From Macrotrachela quadricornifera (Eukaryota; Rotifera; Eurotatoria; Philodinida; Philodinidae): DNA of 64,000 nt. Both the position numbers and the translations under genes were made by a program. The DNA lies in contig JAJEKB010000290.1 of assembly GCA_022393335.1 (NCBI GenBank), positions 62,001-126,000 on the forward strand. Reading direction: 5' to 3'. The stretch's first letter is position 1, and each line of letters opens with the position of its first letter. The notes beneath the pieces were generated by a model. The model made no database searches and had not been told where the DNA came from. It saw nothing but the letters and a program-made list of their open reading frames with translations. Below are positions 62,106 to 64,000 of the stretch, one piece after another.

Positions 62106-62869
62106 CCGGATGTACTAAAAGTTTTGCGGCATTTAGTATTTTTCAAATATCTCAACAGCGATCAATTGTATTATCTCGATACTTTTTTTTTAAAAATGCA
62201 TAGTGAAAAGTTCTAAAAATCTGTAAGAAGAAATTCCTATTGGGTTGTTGCAATCATGTCTTCTATATTCAAAATGTATAGGTCAGATGAGAGACCTATG
62301 TCCCACAATATTAAGTATTTCGAAGTCAGTTTTGCTTCGCAATAGGAACTTGCTCATACAGGTTTTGTAGAGCTTTTGACGGCGCATCTTTGAAAAAAAA
62401 TCAAGATGTTATTATTTTCCCGAGTCGAGATATCCGTAAAATAAAAATAAGTCTTCCATATATTTTTGTTATACTAATTACAGTAGAACATAACACCGTC
62501 ATGTGACCTGTTCATTTTGACTATCGAAGAGACTATCTCAACAAGTTAATAAGGATTCGTTCTTACAGTTTTGGCAGAGTTTTTCATGGGGCATCTTTTG
62601 AAAAAAAAGTTAAGATGTTAACATTTTCTCAAGGCGAAATATTTGCAAACCAACAATATACTTAATATCGTGGGACATAGGTCTCTCATCTTGTCTATAC
62701 ATTTTCAATATAGGAGACACGATTAGAACAACTCAATAGGAATTTATTCTTATAGTTTTTCTAGAACTTTTCAGAATGGATCTTTTAAAAAAGCATCAAG
62801 ATTATACGATTGATCTCTCTTAAGATATTTCAAAACTAGTAAATGCCGCAAAAGTTTTGGTACACCCGG
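62106..62869. mobile_element. 764-bp fold-back element, TA target-site duplication
   Basis: Termini CCGGATGTACTAAAAGTTTTG (left) and CCGGGTGTACCAAAACTTTTG (right, complemented), both followed by CGGCATTTA; TA flanks at 62104-62105 and 62870-62871. Arms pair for more than 200 bp (including CCTATTGGGTTGTT, GAGAGACCTATGTCCCACAATATTAAG). The interior carries two GTTTTG(T/G)(A/C)AGAG and GCATCTTTTGAAAAAAA-type phrases. Tc1/mariner-like by target. Confidence 0.8.
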
Positions 62870-62899
62870 TACAAGATTGTTTTTATTGATGTCTATCTA

Positions 62900-64000
62900 T
62901 ATATGTCAAATGATTGAATCGTTATTTTCTAACAATATAGTTAAATCTCAAAAAACTTGACTTATTTATTTAAATTTTTCATAGTTTTTAGTACGTATAT
63001 AGGCGCATATTTGAGAGTTATGAAATGATAATTACATTTCCAATATAACTAAATGATAAAATGATGAAGAATTTAATCTTATAAAATAACATCTAAACAG
63101 TATAATTCTATGTTGACAAAATAAATATATATATATTATTGTGTGTTGTTCCATATGTTGAAGATTTTATTTATTTATTATCCTGAATAATATAACATTT
63201 TATTAAAAATAAAAAATCTTTCTATTAGAATAATATTTAGATGTTTTAACATGTAAACATATAAATAGTGTATATGTTAAAAGTTCGTTATGTATATTTG
63301 ATAATATTATTAACAAATAGAATAATTTGAATCTATATTATAGGAGAACAAGTGATTTATGTTTATATAACGATAATATATTGTCTTTGGAAACTTTTTT
63401 AAAGATTTGTTATAGAGTGATTAACTACTTTATATTTGAATCATTCAGATTCGATTTAATAAAATAAATTTGTTTATTTATCAATGAATATAAATTGTTT
63501 TATTGTTTAGAAAATAAAAATATTTAAATTTAATTTATTTATTTTCTGGTTTAACTCAATATTAATATACTTTAACAATTTATTTTATTTATAAACAAAT
63601 TATTTTAGTTTAATCACATTAACTATTATATAAATGAACAATTATTTTATCTTATTTATATAAATCTCAAGAAAATCAACGTTATATATGATTATTTATA
63701 ATAATTGAAATAATTAAATAAATATCTCGAACAGATTTCGACCAATTTTAATTAATTTATTTTTTAATTTTAATTTATTTAAATTAAAATGATATAAATT
63801 TGAGTTAATTCAAAGTAAAATAAGTTTTTGAAATAGTTTCTCGATCGATTATTTTAATTAGGTTAGTTTATTTAATAGAATTATTTAAATCAATAGAATT
63901 TATTTATTCATTTTATTCATTGAGAAATAATTTCAATATTTAATATTTTCTTTTATTTATTTATAAATAATAAAAATAAATTATTTTTATAAATTAATAT
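62900..64000. repeat. A/T simple-sequence block to the window end
   Basis: Same vocabulary as 13.1-17.8 kb (TTTATTTATTTTATT, TTTTAATTAATTT). Runs off the window. Confidence 0.5.

Noticed and set aside
1..64000. CRISPR array, prokaryotic operon, tRNA or rRNA
   Set aside because: Tandem arrays have no spacer structure, no ribosome-binding sites or long frames exist, and I saw no cloverleaf or rRNA core sequence. A covariance-model search would be decisive for tRNAs.

Overview
The window is AT-rich, non-coding animal-type (or other eukaryotic) nuclear DNA. I cannot name the species. The clues are one GT-AG intron that splices two exons in frame, a decayed non-LTR retrotransposon with a restriction-like endonuclease, many cut-and-paste transposon relics, and large blocks of degenerate A/T simple sequence. 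No host gene, tRNA or rRNA was recognised. The longest open frame is only 183 codons, and it occurs twice, as mirror copies inside a transposon palindrome.

The landscape is dominated by fold-back (long inverted repeat) elements. At least eleven occur, ending at about 1.5-2.1, 4.0-5.0, 9.2-9.9, 10.4-13.1, 14.3-14.9, 31.8-32.4, 35.9-36.5, 38.1-47.8, 50.9-51.5, 52.8-53.4 and 62.1-62.9 kb. Several have clean target-site duplications (TA, TTA, TTAA or AGAT), so they inserted as units. A separate short piggyBac-like MITE lies at 17.76-17.99 kb.

The centrepiece is a 9,711-bp near-perfect palindrome (38107-47817): arms of about 4.84 kb and a 39-bp loop. Its ends are short inverted termini flanked by the 4-bp duplication AGAT, and it sits inside a ~67-bp tandem array that runs in the same orientation on both sides. 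Deleting the palindrome plus one AGAT restores a normal repeat unit. Each arm holds an outward-facing, 5'-truncated transposase gene of two exons with a DDD-like core. The intron of each gene carries its own fold-back element with a 21-bp minisatellite, and a further small inverted-repeat element lies near each outer end.

Other regions: a ~180-bp satellite (0.6-1.5 kb); A/T simple-sequence blocks (13.1-17.8, 53.5-57.6 and 62.9-64 kb); a broken LINE on the minus strand (27.56-30.6 kb); and recurring pairs in which a CGGAT-type degenerate repeat flanks a minisatellite (18.3-19.1, 24.5-25.3 and 37.6-48.4 kb). A dispersed, decayed ~40-45-bp minisatellite family recurs at 18.7, 49, 54.5 and 57.6-61.1 kb. 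All coordinates, alignments and translations were made by eye; no similarity search was run.
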